A DNA stretch of 64,000 nucleotides, taken from Bos javanicus. Taxonomy: Eukaryota > Chordata > Mammalia > Artiodactyla > Bovidae. Shown piece by piece: positions 33,945 through 45,868 of the stretch (position 1 is its first letter; each line of letters starts with the position of its first letter). The position numbers were made by a program, and so were the translations under genes. The stretch is taken from contig NC_083885.1 of NCBI RefSeq assembly GCF_032452875.1, forward strand, positions 31,537,925 through 31,601,924. The letters are read 5' to 3'. The notes beneath the pieces were generated by a model. The model made no database searches. It was not told the origin of the DNA and was given only the letters and a program-made list of their open reading frames with translations.

Positions 33945-35160
33945 TGGTCAAAATTCTGCAAGCCAAGCTTTGACAGTGCATGAACCATGAAATTCCAGAT
34001 GTTCAAGCTGGATTTAGAAAAGGCAGAGGATCCAGAGATCAAATTGCCAACATCCGTTGTATCATAGAAAAAGCAAGAGAATCCAGAAAAACATCCACGT
34101 CTGCTTTATTGATTACACCAAAGCCTTTGTGTGGATCATGACAAATTGTGGAAAATTCTTCAAGAGATGGGAATACCAGACCATCTTACCTGCTTCCTGA
34201 GAGATCTGTATGAATGTCAAGAAGCAACAGTTAGAACTGGACATGGAAAAACAGGCTGGTTACAAATTGGGAAAGGAATACGTCAAGGCTGTATATTTTA
34301 ACCCTGCTTATTTAACTTATATGCCAAGTACATCATGCAAAATGCCAGGCTGGATGAAGCACAAGCTGGAATCAAGATTGGTGGGAGAAATTTCAACAAC
34401 CTCTGATATGCAGATGACACCACCTTTATGACAGAAACTGAAGAATAACTGAAGAGCCTCTGGATGAAAGTGAAAGAGGAGAGTGAAAAAGCTGGTTTAA
34501 AGCTCAACATTCAGAAAACTAAGATCATGGCATCTGGTCCTATCACTTCATGGCAAATAGATGGGGAAACAGTGAGAGGCTTTATTTTCTTGGGCTCCAA
34601 AATCACTGCAGACGGTAACTGCAGCCATGAAATTAAAAGACACTTGCTTCTTGGAGGAAAAGCTATAACAAACCTAGACAGCATATTAAAAAGTATAAGA
34701 CATTACTTTGCAAACAAAGGTTCATCTAGTCAGAGCTACAGTTTTTCCAGTAGTCATATGGACTATAAAGAAAGCTGCTCGCCGAAGAATTGATGCTTTT
34801 GAACTGTGGTGTTGGAGAAGACTCCTGAGAGTCCCTTGGACTGCAAGGAGATCCACCCAGTCCATCCTAAAGGAAATCAGTCCTGAATATTCATTGGAAG
34901 GATTGATGCTGAAGCTGAAACTCCAATAGTTTGGCCACTTGATGCGAAGAACTGACTCATTTGAAAATACCCTGATGCTGGGAAAGATTGAATGCAGAAG
35001 GAGAAGGGGATGACAGAGGATGAGATGGTTGGATGGCATCACTGATTTGACGGACATGAGATTGAGCAAGCTCCGGGACTTGTTGATGGACAGTGAAGCC
35101 TGGCATGCTGCAGCCCGTGGGGTTGCAAAGAGCTGGACACAACTGAGCTACTTAACCGAA

Positions 35161-37789
35161 CTTACTATGATAAACACTAACTGTAATAATTAAAAAAATA
35201 AAAAGATCATGTGTTTTGTTAGTACTATTTGTTGCCTGTGCTTAAAGGAAAAATCACAAGGCTCATGTTAGCCATTTCTAGGACTGGAGCATGTGTCTAA
35301 GACTGAGACAGTCCTTCACTTCTAATAGAAGTCAAAGTGTTGACGACCAATTTTGACAGAATTTGAACTGAACTTTCATGCGACTTTAGTGCTTTCATTA
35401 TCAAATGTTTATGCTTCTGGAATCTTTAAGCACCGAATGGAGACAGATCACCTGGAGGTATGTGAGACACTCTATGGCACCATTTTTGTGTAATAACCTC
35501 TGAACAGTTTGTAATAGTGTCCAGTAGTAATGTGCTGCACTTGAATCATTTAGCAGAAACTTAAACTAAGTCTGGAAACCTAAATACCAATGAGATACTG
35601 GAAAATAAAAATAGTAGATCCATAAGAAATAATTAAATTTTGAAATGTTGATAATTTTTCCATTACCAGTTTTCAGGGAAGCTTAGTTGTTTTAACTACC
35701 ACTTATGAGTCATGGGACCCCACTTACGAGAAAATCAGACTTATCACACGAACCTGTCATGTGATTACATCAACCCTCCTGTCAGCCAGGTACAAGAGAG
35801 GTTAACATCCCTAAGAGGTCAGTGATGCTCAGGGAGATGATTATTATGGTGACAATAAGAGCTGACAGTACCTAGACTAAGCAATTACAGGGCTGTTGGA
35901 GAAAAACTGGTAAGGTGTCCCAACTATCACAGAATAGATGCATTTGTTTTGATATTCTTCCTCATTTGGGTATATTCAAACATTTAGAGCTTTTGATATG
36001 CTATATTTTCTGGGTCTTAGTTTAAGGAGAAATCAAGGACTACATTGAATTTTGTTTCTTGTTCATCTCCAATTCTCTATATTTTAAAAAATGCATGAGT
36101 ATTTGTAATCTTCCCCTTTATTCTGAAATTCATCATTATAATCAAGAAATATCTAAGTGGTTGATTTCATCCAAGATACTTTTGCTTTCTGGGAAGAATG
36201 CCAAGGTAGTTCACATATTCAAAGAGAGAGTTGCAGCTTCCTTCATACCACAGTTTGGCACTGGGTCAGAAAGGGACAAGGCCTCTCTCTGTCTTCTTTT
36301 CTGCTTAGCTCTGTCTGTTTTACACAGAAAACAAGCTTTTCACATATAGCCATTAAAAAGAATGTCACAGCCCTATAAGTCACACTAGCCAGTCTTGGAA
36401 ATTGCATTGTAAAAATAGAGCTTATTTATGCAGTTACTGTAGATCAGCTTCTAAAAAGATTCTTTCTCTGCTTGATTTGGCCTCAGTTATGCAATTGCCC
36501 TTAAATTAGTACTCAAATTAACTATTTAAAACCAAGGGAATAAAGAGTATATTTTACCAGGTCCTATATCATGGACTATCTTGTCTCAGAGACAAAAAGA
36601 ATTTGCTAAGATTGTCAGCTCAATTAGCCCCACATGGAATTGGAGAAAGGTAGTTTTCTGAAGGATGGACTGTGGAAAAAAATGGAATGAATATATATAT
36701 CTAGTTTACAATGTGAGTTGTTACTTGAAAATACCCCCATAGAGGTAGGAACAAAGTATTTTAGCTTTACATAGTATTTATGTCATCTGATTCAGTACTT
36801 GAAAATAAATTTTTTTTCTCAAAAGTATGTTACACAACTAAATAAGTAGATGAATGGATGAATGAGTGAGTAGATAGATGAAAAGATGGGCAAATACTTT
36901 ATTAGTTAAAACAGTCTTAGATATATGTATTAACTCAGTAAGTATTTATTAAGTTCATATTTCAAAGTGAGTCCTGTTTTTCTTTACTGAAATAAACATA
37001 TTCTCATCAATGTACCATAAGACATGCACCATTCTAACTGTCTTGGAAGATGAATCTTTTTAAAAAAGAATCTTGCAAAGATTTCCTCACGCTTTGCACT
37101 CTTCCATAAACTCTGTCATTAATTTGCATTACATATCATGGTACAAACATACACAGATTTTCTCTTCTTTGCTGCATTTGGAATTTAAGCAACTGCCAAC
37201 ATTCAGCTAATGGCCCCTTGATCCTCTTAATACCATGCTCATAGTGCTGGGGAAGAAAAGAGTCTGGGCTTCTTTCTGGGTCCCTGGGGAATCTTCTGAG
37301 AATACTTTGCCCTGAGCAGTCTTACCCAAGCATGACATGCATTTTATTTTCTAAAAGAGTGTTACACATATGGAATATATAACTCTTAATGAATTAGGAA
37401 AAATTAATTTTAGCATCTTTTTAAGAGTGATAACTTTCTTTTATCAATTGTTTAATACAAATCTGTATAAGCAAGTTACATCTCACACTCATTTATAGGG
37501 AAGACTAATAAGTTCTTAAAAGAAAATATAAAAGTTTTCTTAATATCAGAGCTTAATTTTTCATGACGCTTTAAAAATAAGCCTATGGAGGAGACTATCT
37601 AAAGATCATTTGTATTTTGTAAATATTAGGCATTTGCTGGTCAGTAAAGATACTCTGAATAATGCACAGAATATAGTTGATCATTAGAAGCTGGATCCTC
37701 AGTTTCATACCTCTGTCACTGTAATGACCTGTATGTCCTGAGTAGATTCAGACCAGTCCTCAGGCATCTTTATAATAGTGTGGTGGCTG
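35161..37789. other. Long stretch without young repeats
   Basis: No gene, SINE or LINE is recognised. A (GATG/GAGT)n-like simple run lies at about 36847-36890. Two overlapping frames near 36059-36378 have no recognisable domain. Confidence 0.4.
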
Positions 37790-38830
37790 AGTCTCTAAGA
37801 CAATGACTCATTTGTTTATTTACTCATTAACTGAGGTGATGTTTACTAAGCCTAATATGTACTGAGCACTATCTTAGGTAATTTATATAGAGCAATTAGT
37901 CAAACAAAGATCACTTCTGACGTCATAGAACATAATGTTTCCTGAGAATATCGATGCATATGTCACCCATTAATAATAGAATTAGAAAGGGAGAAATGAA
38001 TGCCATGATGTTAGTAAACAAAATAATACCTGATGGAGAGTAGTTAGAGAAGGCTACTGGTATCAGTTTAGTTGGGAAGATCTGGTAAGAGTGTAACAAT
38101 AAAAGAAAATCAGTGAAATGTTTATAGGACAAGAGGGACATGAAAGTCCAAGATGAATACAGAATATGTACCAAGTGTTTGATACCAAAAATAAATTTGA
38201 AAATTGAGAGGAAAATTGGAAACCTAGAATTAAGTGAAGGAAGGAGAGAAAGGCTCACATTTAAGTTAGAGGGTTTCCAGAGTAGATAGAAACTTATTGG
38301 CCTGATAAGAAGCTTGAATATTAGCTTAAATTCAGTATATATTGAGATTCTTATTATTTAAAGACAAGTAATGTTATTATTAACATTAAATCCAAATATG
38401 TTACTAAATAGCATGTCTCTTGAATGAAATAATTAAAACTGGTTCTCCTTTAGTTTCCTCTGCCCAAAGAATGGTTGATGTTAACAATGTTTAAAAGTTC
38501 ATTACATTTTAATTTTCTATGAGAAACATCTGAAAATAGAAAAAGGCTGGCTGTTCTCTTGCTTTACAGTTTGCAAATATTTCTATATGTAAGTTTCTTC
38601 ATCTGAAAAATCTTGATACATAGGATAATGAAGAAAAAATATCAAATGTGTTGAATGAGAACATGTTCTGTATTTTCCGATGCTCTAGAAACTTTTTGGC
38701 TTCCTTGTTCAATTTAACACGTATTCATTACTCACTATTGCAAACCAGATATTGAATACGTAGAGATCCAAAATACAGCGCCTGTCGCCAAAGTGTTCAT
38801 GGTTGAATAACTGATGACTAAACAACAATG
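37790..38830. other. Possible old mammal-wide repeat remnants
   Basis: The stretches 37790-37880 and 38700-38820 have the pattern of a common old mammalian repeat ('TGAGCACTATCTTAGG' and 'AACACGTATTCATTACTC' types). The 111-codon antisense frame at 37923-38258 is hydrophobic only because AT-rich DNA encodes Leu, Phe and Ile; it has no family signature. Confidence 0.35.
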
Positions 38831-39939
38831 ACAATCTAGGGAAATATTAGGAATGACTGAGCTATTAATAACATCATAATTCTATAAGATCGTGAACATG
38901 GGTTTAATTTTCTTTGAGTTTAAAATAAATATGACTCTTCTGGAGCCTATCCTACACTAATTGCTTCCTTAGCAATTTCCCAACATCTCTAATGACAGCT
39001 CCTATATAACTGGAGAAAATACTAGTGAAAGAACTATCTCTACCACATAAAGTTGAAAGTAATTTCGAGGTCATTTTCTGCAAGCTGATCAATACGGACT
39101 GCACACCACACATCAACCCTGAATTTATTCCTGTAATTTATCTTAGCTTTGAGTGTAGCCATGGTTAATCGCTAATCCATATTCATTGAACATCACAAAT
39201 GAGGGCAGTCAGGAGGTACTTCATGTATCGTCTCATCTACTGTGGAAACAAGTTATGGGCTCAAATTTTCATCTTCTTTTACAGTTGATTGGCCTCTCTA
39301 CACTTAAAAAATAAAAAGAATTATTGTTGGAGGATACTGAAGAATTTGCATGGCTTAACTTAGCAGGTAATTAGTTCATTAAAAATAAGAACATAATTAA
39401 AATTGCCACCATATAGCAATTAAATTGGTTTAATTGGAGTATTTAAGTTAAAGATACCTTTTTAGGTGTGGGATTATTTCTATTTCCAAAAGCATCAACT
39501 CCAGCATTGAAAATATAATTATTTGGATTTTTCATGAATACAACTTGAACCAATCCATAAATTAATGTGAGAATACGAATATAAACTAACACTGTCTGTT
39601 TAAACACTGAAAAATATTTCCAAATCACATTTGACCATTTACTCTGAGAACAAAATTTGTTGAAAACTGTATGGTAGAAGGGCCACTAAAATTACATGGA
39701 TGGATAAAGTAAAAAATTCACTTCTGATTTATACAAGGCTAATTTTGTGGAGTTTTCCAACCCTGAAATATTTTCAGCAAATTTATTGATGATTTTGATT
39801 GTTCTACATTATATGTGAGCCATAATTAAACTATATAACCAATATATGATTTTTATAATCATACATACATGTGTATGAAATATCATTTGGGAGGTAGTAA
39901 ATTTTTTACTTAAAAAAGTTCAAAAGAAGGTATACAATG
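38831..39939. other. Anonymous AT-rich DNA
   Basis: No gene or named repeat. The 61-codon antisense frame at 39443-39628 is unrecognised. Confidence 0.4.
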
Positions 39940-39962
39940 ATCAGATCAAATCAGTCACTCAG

Positions 39963-40700
39963 TCATGTCTGACTCTTTGCGACCCCATGAATTGCAGCAC
40001 ACCAGGCCTCCCTGTCCATCACCAACTCCTGGAGTTCACCCAGACGCACGTCCATGGAGTCAGTGATGCCATCCAGCCATCTCATCCTCTGTCGTCCCCT
40101 TCTCCTCTTGCCCCCAATCCCTCCCAGCATCAGAGTCTTTTCCAATGAGTCAACTCTTCGCATGAGGTGGCCAAAGTATTGGAGTTTCAGCTTTAGCATC
40201 ATTCCTTCCAAAGAAATCCCAGGGCTGATCTCCTTCAGAATGGACTGGTTGGGTCTCCTTGCAGTCCAAGGGACTCTCAAGAGTCTTCTCCAACACCACA
40301 GTTCAAAAGCATCAATTCTTTGGTGCTCAGCCTTCTTCACAGTCCAACTCTCACATCCATACATGACTGCAGGAAAAACCATAGCTTTGACTAGATGAAG
40401 CTTTGTTGGCAAAGTAATGTCTCTGCTTTTGAATATGCTATCTAGGTTGGTCATAACTTTCCTTCCAAGGAGTAAGCGTCTTTTAATTTAATGGCTGCAG
40501 TCATCATCTGTAATGATTTTGGAGACCAGAAAAATAAAGTCTCTCACTGTTTCCACTGTTTCCCCATCTATTTCCCATGAAGTGATGGGACCGGATGCCA
40601 TGAGCTTCGTTTTCTGAATGTTGAGCTTTAAGCCAACTTTTTCACTCTCCACTTTCACTTTCATCAAGAGGCTTTTGAGTTCCTCTTCAGTTTCTGCCAT
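39963..40700 (-). pseudogene. BovB RT C-terminal remnant
   Basis: Downstream of the shift, a 70-codon frame (40488-40700, 'EEELKSLLMKVKVESEKVGL') ends at a TAA after 'DDDCSH', where other copies have GAA (Glu). A further 163-codon frame (39963-40454) runs on from 'MTNLDSIFKSRDITLPTK' to 'MRRVDSLEKTLMLGGIGG' and the 3' end. The open frame extends through what is usually drawn as 3'UTR. One base loss and one nonsense change account for most of the damage. Confidence 0.92.
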
Positions 40701-41188
40701 AGGGTGGTATCATCTGCATATCTGAGGTTATTGATATTTCTCCCGGCAATCTTGATTCCAGCTTGTGTTTCTTCTAGCCCAGCGTTTCTCATGATGTACT
40801 CTGCATATAAGTTAAATAAACAGGGTGACAATATACAGCCTTGACGAACTCCTTTTCCTGTTTGGAACCAGTCTGTTGTTCCATGTCCAGTTCTAACTGT
40901 TGCTTCCTGACCTGCATATAGGTTTCTCAAGAGGCAGGTCAGGTGCTCTGGTATTCCCATCTCTTTCAGAATTTTCCACAGTTTATTGGGATCCACACAG
41001 TCAAAGGCTTTGGCATAGTCAATAAAGCAGAAATAGATGTTTTTCTGGAACTCTCTTGCTTTTTCCATGATCCAGCGGATGTTGGCAATTTGATCTCTGG
41101 TTCCTCTGCCTTTTCTAAAACCAGCTTGAAAATCAGGAAGTTCACGGTTCACATATTGCTGAAGCCTGGCTTGGAGAATTTTGAGCAT
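40664..41188 (-). pseudogene. BovB reverse-transcriptase core, nearly intact
   Basis: A 174-codon minus frame holds the RT landmarks in order: 'QAGFRKGRGTRDQIA' (residues 21-35), motif A 'FIDYAKAFDCV' with Asp57, motif B 'RQGCILSPCLFN' (115-126) and motif C YADD (157-160, antisense 40709-40720). Just after, the frame is lost by one missing base near 40700 ('CCATAGGG' where other copies read 'CCATAAGGG'). The upstream linker and endonuclease are absent because the copy is truncated. Confidence 0.95.
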
Positions 41189-41334
41189 TACTTTACTAGC
41201 GTGTGCGATGAGTGCAATTGTGCGGTAGTTTGAGCATTCTTTGGCATTGCCTTTCTTTGGGATTGGAATGAAAACTGACCTTTTCCAGTCCTGTGGCCAC
41301 TGCTGAGTTTTCCAAATTTGCTGGCATATTGAGT

Positions 41335-42225
41335 GCAGATACTAATTATATTATAAAAGTCTACCTTAAGTCACTAATCCTTAACTTAAGATACTTAGTT
41401 GGACAGTAAAAAGCTATACAAAGGAAGAGAAGAGAGTGATAACTAATACTATATTATTTAGCCTTTTGTTTAACATTTATCATAACATTTAACATATTAA
41501 CATAATATTTCTTATGTATTAGCATGCTTTTAATAATCAGCTTTAAATTATATTTACCTAAGACTACTCTCTTCAACTTTATGAACTCTTCATCTTTAAC
41601 AGCAATAATGATAGCATGTGAGAGTCTGGGTCTGTAAAATTCATCTAAATTAATAAATGTATTTAATCCTCAGGATATAAGGCTGAGGCCCTATTTCAGC
41701 CACTGAGGAAACTTGAGATCAGAAAGATTAATTTGTTCTTGGTCATACAGGCAATAATTGTCAAGATCCAGATTTACATTTAGTTTTATCAAAATGTTTT
41801 TACAGATCATATTCTTAACTAACTTAATAAATTAATATTATTTCAACTCCTTTGTATTTAATATTAAGGTAGAATTTCTTTGTTTCTTGTAAACTAATTT
41901 ACATTCAAGATACCCCCCACAGTATGTTTGTTATTCTATACTTAAAACATTATAGTCTCAATCTTAGTTTATATACTGCTTTCCACAAAAGTTCAAGTTC
42001 CTACAAGTATACACATTTTATATACTTTCTACAACTTAAAATGGTGCATCCTTCACTAGATAGCTTTATTTGTATTTAAGTTAGTTGTGCTCTTTTTAAT
42101 ATATTTAATATTTTTATTTTCAACCTTTAGGATAAAAAGCTTTCCCCTCAGATCCACTGGATATGTTTTAGATTGCTGGTTCTTGTCCTGTGAAATATAA
42201 TCTATACCAAGTGTTTACAATTTTC
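41335..42225. other. AT-rich DNA with an old MIR piece
   Basis: At 41680-41800, 'CACTGAGGAAACTTGAGATCAG' (in part) and 'TCTTGGTCATACAGGC' follow sense MIR order. Otherwise nothing is recognised. Confidence 0.5.
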
Positions 42226-42236
42226 TCATGTTACTA

Positions 42237-42672
42237 TCAGTATCAGGTCAGTCGCTCAGTCGTGTCTGACTCTTTGTGACCCCATGAATCGCAGCATGCC
42301 AGGCCTCCCTGTCCATCACCAACTCCCTGAGTTCACTCAAACTCATGTCCATTGAGTCGGTGATGCCATCCAGCCATCTCATCCTCTGTCGTCCCCTTCT
42401 TCTCCTGCCTTCAATCTTTCCTAGAATCAAGGTCTTTTCAAATGAGTCAGCTCTTCACATCAGGTGGCCAAAATATTGGAGTTTCAGCTTTAACATCAGT
42501 CCTTCCAATGAACACCCAGGACTTATTTCCCTTAGGATGGACTGGTTGGATCTCCTTGCAGCCCAAGGGACTCTCAAGAGTCTTTTCCAACACTTCAGTT
42601 CAAATGCATCAATTCGTCTGTGCTCAGCTTTCTTTATAGTCCAACTCTCACATCCATACATGACTACAGGAT
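42237..42672 (-). mobile_element. BovB LINE 3' end
   Basis: A minus-strand 436-bp copy, 'GTCGCTCAGTCGTGTCTG' to 'CATCCATACATGACTACAGG'. A perfect 11-bp duplication, TCATGTTACTA, at 42226-42236 and 42673-42683 marks both ends. Confidence 0.97.
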
Positions 42673-42830
42673 TCATGTTACTAATTGGCCCACAATTCCC
42701 AGGACATCTCAATCTAGACTTCCCAAGACCTTGATTAATATATAAACTATACCCATCTCTGTTTTTAAACATGTTTCCATTTTCCAGATAGATTGACTCA
42801 TCATTTCAGTGAAAGAAAATGAAAACAAGA

Positions 42831-42876
42831 ATTGGAATTCATATGAAATCTATATTGGAATTCATATGAAATCTAT
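42831..42876. repeat. 23-bp perfect tandem duplication
   Basis: Units 42831-42853 and 42854-42876 are identical (ATTGGAATTCATATG... each). The repeat lies next to a 28-bp BovB insertion. Confidence 0.95.
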
Positions 42877-42890
42877 TTCCCTGACCTGTA

Positions 42891-42918
42891 TCAGTTCACT
42901 TCAGTTCAGTTGCTCAGT
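42891..42918 (-). mobile_element. Micro-insertion of BovB tail, 28 bp
   Basis: Only the last BovB bases (tail CAGTTCACTTCAGTTCAG, then TTGCTCAG) are present, minus strand. Flanks CCTGACCTGTAT at 42879-42890 and CCTGACCTATAT at 42919-42930 differ at one base and are the target-site duplication. Confidence 0.85.
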
Positions 42919-43247
42919 CCTGACCTATATAAGCAACATTAACTCTTGGATCCTTTCTTAGTGCCCTTATAAAATGGCACTGGCTAAAAATGAAGAACAA
43001 AAACATAAAAATCTCAGTCTCATGGATCTTAGTGTTAATATCCATTATTCTTTCCCTACTACAGATTTAAGCACAGGTTTTTGAAGTCATATGGCAAACA
43101 GACATACCTTTACTTAACAAAGTAGCTTCTCACTGCATTGTGGACAAAGTCTAAGGTTTTTTCCATGACTTTTTAGATCTTATGGTTTTATGGAGGAGAA
43201 GACTGAGCTTTAGAAAGACCAATACAAAAAGCTCACAGTGTAACCTG

Positions 43248-44372
43248 TTGCTTACTCACTAAATAATGTCCAACATTTTGCAACCCCATGGACTGCAGCA
43301 CACCAGGCTTCCCTGACCTTCACAACCTCCCAGGGTTTGCTCAAACTCATGTCCATTGTGTTGAGATGCCATCCAATCATCTCATCCTCCGTCACCCTCT
43401 TATCCTCTTTCCCTCAATCTTTCCCAGCATCAGGGCCTTTTCCAATGAGTCAGCTCTTCACATCAGGTGGCCAAAGTATTGGAACTTCGGCTTCAGCATC
43501 AGTCCTTCCAGTGAATATTCAGGGTTGATTTCCTTAAAGAATGGCTGGTTTGATCTCTGTCCAAGGGACTCTCAAAAGTTTTCTTCAACACCACAATTTA
43601 AAAACATCAATTCTTTTGTGCTCAGCCTTCTTTAGGGTCCAACTCTCACATCTATACATGATTACTGGAAAAACCATAGCTTTGAATAAACAGATCTTTG
43701 GTGGCAAAGTGATGTCTCCACTTTTTAAATTGCTCTCTAGAATTGTCATAGATTTTCTTTTAAGGACCAAGCATCTTTTAATTTCATGGCTTCTGTCACC
43801 ATCCACAGTGATTTTGGAGCCCAAAAATAAAGTCTGTTACTGTTCCCATTGTTTCCCCATATATTTGCCATGAAGTGAAGGGACCAGAGGCAGGATCTTT
43901 GGTTTTTGGATGTTGAGTTTTAAGCCAGCTTTTTCACTTTCCTCTTTTATCTTCTTCAAGAAGCTCTTTAGTTCCTCTTTGCTTTTTGCCATTAGAGTGG
44001 TATTATCTGCATATCTGAGGTTGTTGCTATTTCTCCCGGCAAACTTGATTCCACCATTGGATTCATCTAGCCCAGCATTTCCAATGATGTATTCTGGATA
44101 TGAGATAAATAGGCAGGATAACAATATACAACCTTGACAAATGCCTTTCTGAATTTTAAACCAGTCTGTTGTTCCATGTTTGGTTTCAACTGTTGCTTCT
44201 GTACCTGTATATAGGTTTCTCAGGAGACAGGTAAGGTGGTCGGGTATTCCCATCTCTTAAAGAATTTTCCACAGTTTGTTGTGATCCACACAGTAAAGGC
44301 TTTAGCATAGTCAATGAAGCCGAAGTAGATGTTTTCCTGGGGTTCCCTTGCTTTCTCTATGATATTTGCTAT
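43248..44372 (-). mobile_element. BovB LINE 3' half, diverged
   Basis: A minus-strand 1.1-kb older copy, from 'TTGCTTACTCACTAAATAATG' back to the RT fingers/motif A region ('AAAGGCTTTAGCATAGTC' antisense). The 138-codon frame 43837-44253 shows YADN in place of YADD, losing one catalytic Asp. The extreme 3' tail is degenerate. Confidence 0.94.
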
Positions 44373-44401
44373 TCTCTGGGGAAATTGTAGGTGAAACATC
44401 T

Positions 44402-44595
44402 GGGGCTTCCAAATGGCTCAGATGGCATCGGCGAATCTGCGATGAGGAGACCAAGGTTTGACCCCTGGGTTGGGAAGATCCCCTGGAGAAGGGAATGGCA
44501 ACATACTCCAGTATTTCTGCCTGAAAAATTCCATGGACAGAGCCTGGCAGGCTACAGTCCATTGGGTTGCAAGTGTTGAAAATGATTTAGAGACC
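44402..44595 (+). mobile_element. Bov-tA SINE, diverged
   Basis: Plus strand: 'GGGCTTCCAAATGGCTCAG' head and body up to 'GGGTTGCAAGTGTTGAAAATG', directly after a BovB fragment. Confidence 0.92.
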
Positions 44596-44683
44596 AAACC
44601 ACCAACAACTACAAACATTCTTAGTTGTTGTAATATACCTACTCTCCATGGGTTTATCTTTGTATGAAAAATCTCTCAATCTA

Positions 44684-45140
44684 GGTCCTAGCAGGAAAGT
44701 ACAGCACACGTGGAATGACTTAACTAGAAAGAATATAATTTAGGAATTATTTATAAAGTTGTAGTCAGTGTTATAGCAACCAACAAGTGATAATGAGTCA
44801 CAAAAGGCTAATGACTGATGGAAGCTGCTACTCTTCCTAGATTGGGATAAAGGAAATGCCTGAGTTACTTAGAACATGGTGTAAAACGGAGCTTGGAAGT
44901 AAGTCATTAACTGTATTTTTAGGAGGATTAATCCATCTGGATACAGAGTAAAGCTGGAAAGGAAGCCAAAGCATAATCCCTGAACTCTCCTTTGTTTTTT
45001 GTTTTTTTTTTTCTCATTTTCTGCTGGGGGCTGCCTCCTATTGGTCAAATCCAACAGAAGTTAGAGAGTGTGGGAATTCAGGAGATAGCACCCTTGGAGA
45101 CCATAGAGGAAGACAGAGCAAAGAAGGGGATAGAAGGTAT
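44684..45140. repeat. Unclassified old mammalian repeat
   Basis: It begins 'AGGTCCTAGCAGGAAA' and later reads 'CCTCCTATTGGTCAAATCC'. The same beginning and a matching later block occur at 52222-52615. The family was not identified; a poly-T tract at 45002-45013 lies inside. Confidence 0.5.
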
Positions 45141-45184
45141 TTGGGAGGTAAATAAGGATAACTAGTTCAGAAAACATTATTACT

Positions 45185-45460
45185 GCTCATCAGTGTTAGG
45201 CATCACCTTCTAGGAGCTTTTCTTGCACCCTGTCTTTTCTTCATATTACTTCTTATCATACTGCCTAAAAGTGTAATTATCAATTGTTCTAACCCACACC
45301 CTGACCCTTCATGTGAAGTGTGCAAGAAGATACATGGACCATGTCATTTTATTTTGTTTTTTTCACAGTTGTATCCCTGGTAACTAAAACAATGCCTGGG
45401 ACATGCTTTGTGCTCAAACAATGTTCACTGAACAAATGAATTTGAATGAATACATATAAA
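45185..45460 (+). repeat. L2 LINE 3' end (old)
   Basis: The order 'TATTACTTCTTATCATACTG', 'CAATGCCTGGGACATGC', 'TGCTCAAACAATGTTCACTG' and 'AATGAATTTGAATGAATAC' follows the L2 3' terminus, which ends in GAATGAA repeats. Confidence 0.68.
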
Positions 45461-45735
45461 TAACAAAAACCCTCTTCAAACTTCCAAACTTATGTAAATG
45501 AACAAAATGATGTATTCTAGTGCGGTAGAAATCTGTTGCTGCTGAGGTTGTTGGGTTTGTTATTGTGAAAGTGTGTGTGTGTGTTTAGGTGCATAGCTTA
45601 CATGACATGGTGCACAGATGTTAACCTTTTTAAAAATTTATATATGTGTACAATTTCTTTGATAAGTGGATTGATTTCCAATGATATTATTTCAAATAAA
45701 TGAAAACAAATAAGTCTGTCTTGCCCTGATTAACT

Positions 45736-45868
45736 TTCAGTTCAGTTCAGTTGCTCAGTCGTGTCCAACTCTTTGCGACTCCATGAATCGCAGCACGCCA
45801 GGCCTCCTTGTCCATCACCAACTCCCGGAGTTTACCCAAACTCAAGTCCATCTAGTCAGTGATGCCAT
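45736..45868 (-). mobile_element. BovB LINE 3' end, short
   Basis: A minus-strand copy of 130 bp with a (TGAAC)n-type tail at its left and 'CATCACCAACTCCCGGAG' inside, stopping at 'GTCAGTGATGCCATT'. Confidence 0.95.

Larger units (their letters stand above)
31700..35160 (+). mobile_element. Near full-length BovB LINE (decayed)
   Basis: About 3.4 kb, the longest BovB here. It has a 5'UTR with 'GGATAAGAGGCTTATGGAAG' near 31768 and an AP-endonuclease-like domain from 'GTWNVRS' (32382-32402) to 'SDHELLIAKFRLKL' (from 33063). A linker and RT domain follow, and then the 3' end 'GGACACAACTGAGCTACTTAAC'. The exact start is uncertain by tens of bases. The intact element encodes one protein that nicks DNA and reverse-transcribes its own RNA. 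Here many stops and shifts interrupt it. Confidence 0.93.
39940..41334 (-). mobile_element. BovB LINE, well preserved, 5'-truncated in RT
   Basis: A minus-strand 1.4-kb copy with GATCA-type tail repeats at about 39940-39953. It reaches back to 'AACTCAGCAGTGGCCACAGG' (antisense near 41300). Three long frames tile it with very few lesions, so it is among the youngest BovB copies here. Confidence 0.97.

Noticed and set aside
37923..38258. 111-codon antisense frame that looks like a membrane protein
   Set aside because: Leu, Phe and Ile richness follows from AT-rich DNA. No domain, no neighbouring exon and no splice structure were seen.
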